64,000 bases of DNA from Pseudomonadota bacterium (GTDB taxonomy: Bacteria; Desulfobacterota; Desulfobulbia; Desulfobulbales; JAGXFP01): contig JAHJAA010000020.1 in assembly GCA_018814305.1 (NCBI GenBank), positions 1 to 64,000 of the forward strand, in the 5' to 3' direction. The notes beneath the pieces were generated by a model. That model did no database searches. It was not told the origin of the DNA and worked only from the letters and a program-made list of their open reading frames with translations. Of this stretch, positions 57,001 through 62,778 are shown piece by piece; within the stretch, counting starts at the first letter, position 1; every line of letters starts with the position of its first letter. A program made the translations under genes and the position numbers.

Positions 57001-58106
57001 TCAGTTTACCATTGAAACAAATCAATGATCCTGCTCTCTCCGACAGAGTTAAGCAAAATGTGGCTTTAACCAAATCCGATTGGGATGCTTACGAAACTTC
57101 CTGGGACTTCACTAGCCCGCCATTGCTGCAGCCCGACTATCGGCAGCTAACATTGAAAGCTATTTTTCAGAAGCTCCGTTCAAATTGGCAGAAAATGACG
57201 CTGGATCTCCAGCAACTTGAGGAAGAAAACAACCGTATCTTCATCAATGCCTATGGCCTGGTGGATGAACTAACACCCGAGATGCCGCTAAACGAAATCA
57301 CCCTCACTTGCAACCCGCATTACCGTTACGGCGGCAACAGGAGTGAGGTGGAGCTGGAAGAGCTGCTACTGGCTGACACCATGAAAGAGTTCATCTCCTA
57401 CGGTGTGGGCTGCATGTTCGGTCGCTACGCCTTGGACAAGCCGGGACTGATCCTCGCCAACCAGGGGGAGACCATCGCCGACTACCTGAAGCAGATCCCC
57501 GAGCCGATCTTCCCGGCCGATGACGACAACGTCATCCCCATGCTCGATGGCGACTGGTTCACCGACGACATATCTGAGCGCTTCCGCAAATTCCTGCGGG
57601 TCACCTTTGGCGAGGAACACTACGAGGCCAATCTCAAGTTCATCGAACAGGCCCTGGGCAAGGACATCCGCAAGTATTTCCTCAAGGATTTCTACAACGA
57701 CCATGTGCGCCGCTACAAAAAGCGGCCCATCTACTGGCTGTTCAGCAGCCCCAAGGGCAGCTTCAACGCCCTGATCTACCTGCACCGCTACCGCCCGGAC
57801 ACAGTCAGCGTGATCTTGAACGACTACCTGCGCGAGTTCCGCACCAAACTGAGCGCCAACCTCGACAACCTCAAGCGGGTGGAAGCCAGCGTCGAAGCCG
57901 CCAAAGGCGAGAAAACCAAGGCTCTGAAAGAAATCGAAACCCTGAAAAAGACCATCGACGAACTGGACACCTGGGAACGCGACGTCCTCTACCCCCTGGC
58001 CACCCAAAAAATCGACCTCGACCTCGACGACGGCGTAAAAGTGAACTACCAAAAATTCGGCACAGCCCTAAAGAAGATCCCCGGTTTGGATACGAGTGAT
58101 GAGTAA
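54024..58106 (+). CDS. pglX: BREX type 1 adenine methyltransferase PglX, carrying in-frame insertions
   Basis: PglX is the N6-adenine DNA methyltransferase that marks host DNA at the BREX site and takes part in exclusion. Motif I DPACGSGHML begins at residue 477 and motif IV NPPY at residue 651. The N-terminal region (AYIWFNRFCALRFMDVNRYT) and the charged C-terminal coiled coil are as in the family. At 1360 residues it is longer than I expect for BREX-1 PglX (about 1200). The excess falls in two low-complexity stretches at about 199-223 and 315-457, which coincide with GGGTTAGGG-type elements, the second containing a whole other gene. The frame stays open throughout, so the protein may still be made, but activity is uncertain. 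The last codons are repeated at the end of the next gene. Confidence 0.9.
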   Translation: METSKLKKFAQFARRSLIEQVGGKLKLVLATDSAARRENPEAVKQLAEQIAMMGEAQVIDKVAYIWFNRFCALRFMDVNRYTRIGVVSAAEGQFQPEILAEAKMGHIDEDMVPEKTRQQIFALLNGTAPSSDPQAEAYRLLVVAACNDWHRAMPYLFERIADFTELLMPDDLLSGNSILAHMRHAICLPTTEGAGGERTGVRDQGLGASENHANPSSLNPNPYSTSLEVEVIGWLYQFYISEKKDQVFEGLKKNQKITPENIPAATQLFTPHWIVRYLVENSLGRLWMLNRPHSKLIERMEYYIRPDTSGAGQTPGVRDQGLGISNNSGGDDGSEELSGSDRLAKGDGCRGNGVSGDQGISQGGALRADQSSTQGGCIDSLKHSGRTLTQLESGVQKFPLDSTGLQSGSGNTDSDRSKAALHIAATSSGYTLTAQGNQQNAGIAESQTNPWPLTPNPSASPEDFLRIKTPEDIKICDPACGSGHMLTYAFDLLFALYEEEGYEPAEIPEKILTHNLFGIEIDERAGELAAFALTMKARSKSKRFFRKPVQPNICVLKNIHFEEIELKAYMDAVGRDLFTINLQETLRQFEEADNFGSLICPAETDVASTLKRLEANNVSGNLFLSHTHQKVLLALKQADYLSQKYQVVVANPPYKKKADLNDNLQSWLEQKFPDGKYDLYQAFILRNIRLARKGGQVAMITMQGWMFAPRYEVIRANILSSCAIATMAQLGERAFDSIGGEVVSTTAFVLINKRDKDHCGLFIKLTDGQNEHEKDLSLLAAVKSRQSGLLFLASESDFRKIPGQPLVFWASEKVRAAFQDETSISESIITREGLATGSNAIFLREWHEVSQAEVGFGITSGIVALKSGKRWFPYVKGGGSRRWYGNQEHFVNWWDDGVELKNFRDVKTGRVRSHNYNGLYSFRSGFTWSGISGNDFAIRHVPVGFMFDAKGPMGFTNEGMLNETIEGFLNSRVSSFFLRMLAPTLDFKLTHVLSLPLKQINDPALSDRVKQNVALTKSDWDAYETSWDFTSPPLLQPDYRQLTLKAIFQKLRSNWQKMTLDLQQLEEENNRIFINAYGLVDELTPEMPLNEITLTCNPHYRYGGNRSEVELEELLLADTMKEFISYGVGCMFGRYALDKPGLILANQGETIADYLKQIPEPIFPADDDNVIPMLDGDWFTDDISERFRKFLRVTFGEEHYEANLKFIEQALGKDIRKYFLKDFYNDHVRRYKKRPIYWLFSSPKGSFNALIYLHRYRPDTVSVILNDYLREFRTKLSANLDNLKRVEASVEAAKGEKTKALKEIETLKKTIDELDTWERDVLYPLATQKIDLDLDDGVKVNYQKFGTALKKIPGLDTSDE
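54620..54690. repeat. Short GGGTTAGGG inverted-repeat element (MITE-like) in pglX
   Basis: The 30-base arms 54620-54649 and 54661-54690 share 23 of 30 positions as inverted repeats, start AGGGGTTAGGG and enclose only 11 bases. The arms match those of the gene-bearing element 280 bases downstream. It adds a Gly/Arg/Asn/Pro-rich stretch of about 24 residues to PglX without a stop. It looks like a non-autonomous copy of the same element. Confidence 0.75.
54968..55395 (+). mobile_element. Four-helix-bundle (S23/IVS-type) element with GGGTTAGGG inverted ends, nested in pglX
   Basis: The ends 54968-54997 (AGGGGTTAGGGATCAGGGGT and on to ATTAG) and 55366-55395 (its G-rich inverse, ending CCCTAACCCCT) are 30-base imperfect inverted repeats. 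Between them is one gene on the plus strand for a four-helix-bundle protein. The 428-base unit lies between two parts of the methyltransferase gene. The pglX frame reads through it without a stop, in a different frame from the internal gene. Related proteins are known from intervening sequences in 23S rRNA genes. Exact ends and target duplication cannot be fixed without an empty-site comparison. Confidence 0.8.
55018..55383 (+). CDS. Four-helix-bundle protein (S23/IVS family), encoded inside pglX
   Basis: The 121-residue protein belongs to the S23 ribosomal intervening-sequence/four-helix-bundle family (PF05635-type), related to the Avd accessory protein of diversity-generating retroelements. 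Family hallmarks are SYQDLIVWQKAMDVVEMVYQ, LTNQVRRAAVSIPSNIAEGH and FRNFLSIAQGSKAEVETQI. It has its own GGAGG 9 bases ahead of the ATG and is read one base out of phase with pglX. Its last residues (LTPGP) and stop codon lie in the right inverted repeat. The function of the family is unknown; no reverse transcriptase or variable repeat is nearby. Confidence 0.88.
   Translation: MEVKSYQDLIVWQKAMDVVEMVYQATKVFPKEELYGLTNQVRRAAVSIPSNIAEGHSRNSKAEFRNFLSIAQGSKAEVETQIQIAQRLHYISQQQAQDILSLLKEISKMLGSLKAKLTPGP
58066..58091 (+). repeat. 26-bp direct repeat, copy 1 (end of pglX)
   Basis: The 26 bases starting CCCTAAAGAAGATCCC encode ALKKIPGLD near the PglX C-terminus. An identical 26-base copy lies 1276 bases downstream at the end of the Shedu gene. 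The repeats bracket that gene almost exactly. Confidence 0.9.
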
Positions 58107-59382
58107 AACTATTCAGTTCATTCCAGAACAAGATCGAATCCTTCTCAAATATCGACCTAGCGATCTTCGAGATCCTCGCCTTATTGGAAATAAGCTTGAG
58201 ACTGAAGGCCGAGTGACCCTTCGTAAAACATTCTCCTTTGAACGAGCGGACTTGGTAGAAAAAGTTGAATCGGAAGATTATTTTGAGTGCCAGTACACCT
58301 TTATCTTTGGTGTAGCTGACGGGCCATATTTTCGGGTTAAGCACCAAATTCTCGGCCTGAAGCATGATCTGCTGCTGGACAAAGGGATGAAGTTCAGTGA
58401 CAAGACGTTCATTGCCACCCGGGATATTTCCATTTTTCACAGAATTGATGCGCTTGTTGATGAGCCTATCGTCGTAGGCGGTGATGGGGACGGAGCGATT
58501 CCACCGGAAGCCTTTGACGAGCTATTGGTGAACTTCCCGACAACCACGGAAATGAACCATTACGCGAGAGCCCGAGTAACCGGCGTTTTGAAAGACTATT
58601 TGGGTACCATGTCCGATGCCCAAACCAAGCTAGACAGCTATCTCAACCAGAAAAAGACCATTCCGAATCGCTCGAAAATCGATTTTATCAGAGACTATGA
58701 ACCGAAAAAGTTCGAGTATGTTCGTGATGAGATTTCGGCAATGCTGCGCGAGGTTGAGGCCAAGCCGGACGCATTCAAGGAGAAAGACTGGCAACGCCAG
58801 ATTGTAGAATTCCTCTTACTGATATTCCCCAAGTACGTCGCTGTCCTCGAAAATGTTCACATCAAGGATTTTTACCCTATTCGTGGAGATAGCACCAATC
58901 GGTATATAGATCTGCTATTAGTCGATGCGAATGGCAGTGTGGATGCCATCGAAGTGAAGCGACCGCGTCCACATCAGCTGCTTTCCAGAAAACCAGGATC
59001 GCGTGGTAATTATACCCCTGGTGGCGAATTATCAGAGGCGGTTATGCAGGTTGAGAAATATATCTTCCACCTGAGTAAATGGGGACGCGCTGGCGAGCGG
59101 GAGATCCAGAGACCGTACAGAGCTAAGTTGCCTTTAGGCTTCGAAATCAAGATTACCAACCCAAAGGCCATGCTCATCCTCGGGCGAGACAAGGATTTTG
59201 ATGATAGACAACTATTTGATTTCGAGATCATTCGGCGAAAATATGCCAATGTCATCGACATCATGACGTATGACGATCTATTGCGTCGGCTTGACAACAT
59301 CATAGCGATGCTTCCGCAAAACTATTCCAAGCTCAGTGCTACCCTAAAGAAGATCCCCGGTTTGGATGCCAAGGAGGAGTGA
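58099..59382 (+). CDS. Shedu-type DUF4263 nuclease
   Basis: The 427-residue protein has an N-terminal region of unknown fold and a C-terminal DUF4263 nuclease domain of the Shedu antiphage family. The PD-(D/E)xK site is visible as YIDLLLVD (Asp271), DAIEVKRP (Glu285, Lys287) and the downstream QVEKYIFHLSKW (Gln317). It overlaps the pglX stop by 8 bases (ATG at 58099), so it is translationally coupled. It would cleave nucleic acid on phage infection, either as a separate system or as a BREX effector. Its C-terminal LKKIPGLD is identical at DNA level to the end of pglX, an odd feature that suggests insertion by recombination in the repeat. Confidence 0.85.
   Translation: MSKTIQFIPEQDRILLKYRPSDLRDPRLIGNKLETEGRVTLRKTFSFERADLVEKVESEDYFECQYTFIFGVADGPYFRVKHQILGLKHDLLLDKGMKFSDKTFIATRDISIFHRIDALVDEPIVVGGDGDGAIPPEAFDELLVNFPTTTEMNHYARARVTGVLKDYLGTMSDAQTKLDSYLNQKKTIPNRSKIDFIRDYEPKKFEYVRDEISAMLREVEAKPDAFKEKDWQRQIVEFLLLIFPKYVAVLENVHIKDFYPIRGDSTNRYIDLLLVDANGSVDAIEVKRPRPHQLLSRKPGSRGNYTPGGELSEAVMQVEKYIFHLSKWGRAGEREIQRPYRAKLPLGFEIKITNPKAMLILGRDKDFDDRQLFDFEIIRRKYANVIDIMTYDDLLRRLDNIIAMLPQNYSKLSATLKKIPGLDAKEE
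59342..59367 (+). repeat. 26-bp direct repeat, copy 2 (end of Shedu gene)
   Basis: This copy is identical to 58066-58091 and falls in the same reading frame (TLKKIPGLD). The base before it differs (A instead of G), marking the edge of identity. Confidence 0.9.
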
Positions 59383-59390
59383 ACACGGAT

Positions 59391-60488
59391 ATGAATACCC
59401 CAGAAGAAGTTGAAATTATTGAAGGTCTGGACACCGACGAGGATGCCTCGTTTGGGGATTACCCAATTGACACGGTGCTGATCCGAAACGAAAATCGCAC
59501 AGTCCATGATGTGCTGCGAAGAATTGAGAAGGGCAGCTTCGTTATGGACCCGGACTTCCAGAGAGATTTTATCTGGAAGGAAGATAAGCAAAGCAAGCTG
59601 ATAGAGTCCGTGTTGATGCGCATTCCCTTACCAGTATTCTACCTCGCGGAAAATTCCAAGGGGCAGATGATAGTTGTTGACGGGCTACAACGTCTTTCGA
59701 CATTTCAGCGCTTTGTTAATAACGAATTTAGCCTGAAGCTCCCAGATCAATCGGAACTTAATAACAAAAAATTCCAGGATCTTTCGCCAAAACTCCAGAA
59801 TCGCGTAGAAGACTGTAATTTGATTCTTTACGTAATCGACGCCAAGGTACCTGCGCAGGCCTTGCTGGATATCTTTGAACGTGTAAATAGCGGCCTTCCT
59901 CTCACACGCCAACAAATGCGCAATTGCTTGTACATGGGGCCAGCGACTCGTTTCCTCAAGGCAGAGGCTTCAACATCGCTGTTCTTGGAGGCGACAGGCA
60001 GAAGTCTTGATCAGGCTACCATGAGAGATCGGGAGCTCATTAACCGCTTCTGTGCTTTTCGGATACTGGGACTTAAAGAATATCGGGGAGACATGGATGA
60101 TTTTTTGGCTCAAACTCTGGAACGGATGAATGAGTTAGGGACTTCAGGTCTTGAAAAGTTGTCCGCTAATTTCAGATCAAGCATGAAAAACAATCGCGTG
60201 GTATTCGGCAAACATGCCTTCAGAAAACATTCACCGGGACAGTCTGCGAGAAGTGTATTTAATGCATCACTTTGGGATGTTATGTCCACTGGGCTGTCAT
60301 TTTATCCGGAGCATCTGGTTGAAGCACGAGCGGATGAATTGAGGAAAGTGTTCTACCCGCTCCTGAATCAAGACAATGGTTTTATTGAGTCCATATCTCT
60401 TGGCACTAACCAAGTCAATCGGGTCAAGTACCGGTTTGCCAAGACTCAAGAAATGTTTAAGGAGGTTTTCGGTGATCACACAAGTTGA
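59391..60488 (+). CDS. DUF262 (GmrS-type ParB-like) protein
   Basis: The 365-residue protein has a DUF262 domain. The segment MDPDFQRDFIWKEDKQSKLI, the nucleotide-site motif VVDGLQRLSTFQRF (DGQQR in most relatives) and IFERVNSGLPLTRQQMRNC are all present. In GmrSD/BrxU enzymes DUF262 binds NTP and is joined to an HNH DUF1524 domain. Here DUF1524 is absent, so the nuclease part must be another protein or be lacking. The ATG at 59391 is preferred over a GTG at 59379 because AAGGAGGAG is then correctly spaced. Its end overlaps the ATPase gene by 17 bases. Confidence 0.82.
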   Translation: MNTPEEVEIIEGLDTDEDASFGDYPIDTVLIRNENRTVHDVLRRIEKGSFVMDPDFQRDFIWKEDKQSKLIESVLMRIPLPVFYLAENSKGQMIVVDGLQRLSTFQRFVNNEFSLKLPDQSELNNKKFQDLSPKLQNRVEDCNLILYVIDAKVPAQALLDIFERVNSGLPLTRQQMRNCLYMGPATRFLKAEASTSLFLEATGRSLDQATMRDRELINRFCAFRILGLKEYRGDMDDFLAQTLERMNELGTSGLEKLSANFRSSMKNNRVVFGKHAFRKHSPGQSARSVFNASLWDVMSTGLSFYPEHLVEARADELRKVFYPLLNQDNGFIESISLGTNQVNRVKYRFAKTQEMFKEVFGDHTS

Positions 60489-61611
60489 TCTTCAGCAGTT
60501 CAAGTGTTTTGAACTGCTCAAACTCCCACTGGCCGACCTGACCTTGCTTTCCGGTTCAAACGCCTCTGGCAAATCGACAATCCTTCAAGCCTTAGTCCTT
60601 CTACATCAGACTATGCGCGAGCATGAATGGTCGACAAGACTGGTGCTGAATGGCGACGTGATTAAGCTTGGTACTGTAGCGGACGTCGTCGACAAAGTAC
60701 ATGGTCGGCGGTCTTTTGAGATCGCCATAACATCCGATGAGCAAACCCACCGATGGGTCTTTTCTGGCGAACGTTCTGAGATGTCTCTTGCGGTCGACAG
60801 TGTTGAAGTCGCTGGGGTTAGGAATGACGTGCCGGCGAAATTGCAGTACCTGCTTCCCAATCCAGATAATGGAGTGGTCCCCGCCTTGGCTCAGCGCCTG
60901 CGCAATCTGACCTATATCACTGCTGAGCGTATTGGCCCACGTGAGTTTTATGCTTTGGAGGACCGGCAAGTTGCCACGGTGGTGGGGCCAGAAGGAGAGC
61001 ACGCTGTAAGTCTCCTGCATTTGGGCCGAGATGAGCAGGTCCTTGAGGAGTTGGTTATAGCTGGTGTGCCTCCAACCAGATTGAGACAGGTTGAAGCCAT
61101 AATGCAGGTGTTTTTCCCAGGCTGCGGCTTGGCGGTCGAACAGGTCCCGAGGGTTAACGCCGTGACCCTCGGCATAAGGACATCAGAGGATACCGATTAT
61201 CATCGCCCGATTCATGTTGGATTTGGTTTAACCCAAGTATTGCCGATTGTTGTTGCAGCGCTATCAGCAAACAAAGGGGATCTATTGCTGATCGAAAACC
61301 CCGAAGTTCATCTTCACCCAGCCGGGCAAGCTCGTATGGGCCAATTTTTGGCGGACGTTGCATATGCTGGGGTGCAGGTAGTGGTCGAGACCCACAGTGA
61401 CCACATTCTTAACGGGATTCGTCGGGCCGTCAAATCGCAGCGGCTGTGTCCAGACCAGGTGGCGCTCCACTTCTTCAAGCCACGATTTGCGAAAGAAGCT
61501 CAAGTCATCAGTCCCCAGTTGGACAAATCCGGCAATGTCGATGTTTGGCCTGAAGGGTTTTTCGATCAGTTCGACAAGGACATGAACCATTTTGCCGGAT
61601 GGGGTGAATGA
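60472..61611 (+). CDS. OLD-like AAA ATPase (AAA15/21, DUF3696-type)
   Basis: A 379-residue ABC/SMC-type ATPase of the OLD family. It begins VDLQQFKCFELLKLPLADLT and has Walker A GSNASGKST (residues 28-36). GFGLTQVLPIVVAAL is the signature region, Walker B LLLIENPEVHLHP follows with catalytic Glu275, and VVETHSDHILNGIRRAV is the H-loop region. There is no TOPRIM nuclease domain. I chose the GTG at 60472 because AGGAGG lies 6 bases upstream; an upstream start inside the DUF262 gene is unlikely. Coupled by overlaps to the genes on both sides, it forms a three-gene module. Confidence 0.85.
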   Translation: MITQVDLQQFKCFELLKLPLADLTLLSGSNASGKSTILQALVLLHQTMREHEWSTRLVLNGDVIKLGTVADVVDKVHGRRSFEIAITSDEQTHRWVFSGERSEMSLAVDSVEVAGVRNDVPAKLQYLLPNPDNGVVPALAQRLRNLTYITAERIGPREFYALEDRQVATVVGPEGEHAVSLLHLGRDEQVLEELVIAGVPPTRLRQVEAIMQVFFPGCGLAVEQVPRVNAVTLGIRTSEDTDYHRPIHVGFGLTQVLPIVVAALSANKGDLLLIENPEVHLHPAGQARMGQFLADVAYAGVQVVVETHSDHILNGIRRAVKSQRLCPDQVALHFFKPRFAKEAQVISPQLDKSGNVDVWPEGFFDQFDKDMNHFAGWGE

Positions 61612-62566
61612 CTTGGAGCTCTTGGTAAACGATCTGTCTATTAATGGGCAATTCCCTGACATACCATCATTTTTGCAGGCTATTGATAATGTGATGGATA
61701 TGCGGGTTAAGGCCCGACAATTTGGGCAAGAAATGTACTGCCACAGGAACCTGGCATATGCGCAGGTGACAAAAGAGCAAAATATGCGGCAGGCATTTCA
61801 ATCCCTTGCGCATGCTAAAAGGTCGGTATTGGTTCAATGGCTTACCCAGCATGGGCCTTATTGGGAGGATGAGCGAACACATGACCCCGGTGATTATCTG
61901 GAATGCAACGATCAGGTTGTAACCGATACTGCCATAGGGGAGGCCGCATTTCGCCGTTTTAATGGGAGCGACTACCGATTGGTCAGCCTGCTTCCTTCCT
62001 CTTGGGAGTACTCGCCGCTGTCGGTATGGTGGCGTCTTGAGGGCGGTGATGATCGTAATATAGAGGTTGCTAACCACACAACGGCAGAAGAACTGGAAGC
62101 CGCTCTGCGCATAGCCTCGCCACCCATAACGTCCTGGAATAACTTGGCTGATGTGGCAAGAGAACGCTTTCCTTCTCTGACATTTTCGGGTGATGCCTTC
62201 GATCCATTCCGAGGACACCCTTTTGTCCCCGGTGCTGCACTTAGAATCATTGAGCGGCTTGAAATCCTGGAAAAAATGAAGGGTTGCTTTGATGCATCTG
62301 GTGAGCGAACGCAAGAAGGACAAAGACTTTATCAGGAGTATTTCACTGGCGAAAATGCTTGGTTTTCAGATTCATCGGACCCTGAGAAACATGACTTTAA
62401 ATCAGCGTTAACCTTTAAGCATCCAGGGAAAGCAGGCGAGACTTTATTTTGTTCCATGCACGGCAAGGTGAAAACGCCACAGATCAGGGTCCATTTTTCT
62501 TGGCCCATAAGTAAAGACGCCGCGCTTTATATTGTGTATGTCGGTCCAAAGATCACAAAGCGCTGA
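61604..62566 (+). CDS. Unknown protein linked to the OLD-like ATPase
   Basis: A 320-residue soluble protein I do not recognise. Its N-terminal 80 residues (MDMRVKARQFGQEMYCHRNL, then AYAQVT) look helical. The middle is acidic with many aromatic residues, and SALTFKHPGKAGETLFCSMH near residue 270 has a beta-rich look. The GTG at 61604 overlaps the ATPase stop; a TTG at 61592 is an alternative. Genes at this position beside OLD-like ATPases are often effectors or regulators, but no catalytic motif is visible here, so no function is assigned. Confidence 0.7.
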   Translation: MNDLELLVNDLSINGQFPDIPSFLQAIDNVMDMRVKARQFGQEMYCHRNLAYAQVTKEQNMRQAFQSLAHAKRSVLVQWLTQHGPYWEDERTHDPGDYLECNDQVVTDTAIGEAAFRRFNGSDYRLVSLLPSSWEYSPLSVWWRLEGGDDRNIEVANHTTAEELEAALRIASPPITSWNNLADVARERFPSLTFSGDAFDPFRGHPFVPGAALRIIERLEILEKMKGCFDASGERTQEGQRLYQEYFTGENAWFSDSSDPEKHDFKSALTFKHPGKAGETLFCSMHGKVKTPQIRVHFSWPISKDAALYIVYVGPKITKR

Positions 62567-62778
62567 CTCGTACAGAAAGATCATTCAAAGCCCTTTGGGT
62601 GTTCTTGTGTCACCTCGGCAAGCATCAAATTGCTTTGTGTCTCGTCAAAACGATTATGAGTTACACAAAAACTCTTGTGTCGCGTGCGCCAGCCGCAAAA
62701 CCGGTTGTGCCTACCGGCCTCTGTTTGGCGCTTTTGGGAAGACGCGCACGGGGTATGACGTTATAAAAGGATGTTGGA
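62567..62778 (+). other. Intergenic region between the cargo genes and pglZ
   Basis: This 212-base gap contains three copies of TTGTGTC (62605-62611, 62635-62641, 62675-62681), spaced 30 and 40 bases apart, and an inverted CACAAA (62664-62669). CCGG-type inverted repeats lie near 62700-62720. No gene is seen; an open frame crossing it has no family resemblance. It may hold a promoter for pglZ or the scar of the cargo insertion. Confidence 0.45.

Noticed and set aside
54024-58106. pglX as a pseudogene broken by the insertion
   Set aside because: The frame is open for 1360 codons with methyltransferase motifs I and IV intact, so disruption is not shown by sequence; activity remains uncertain.
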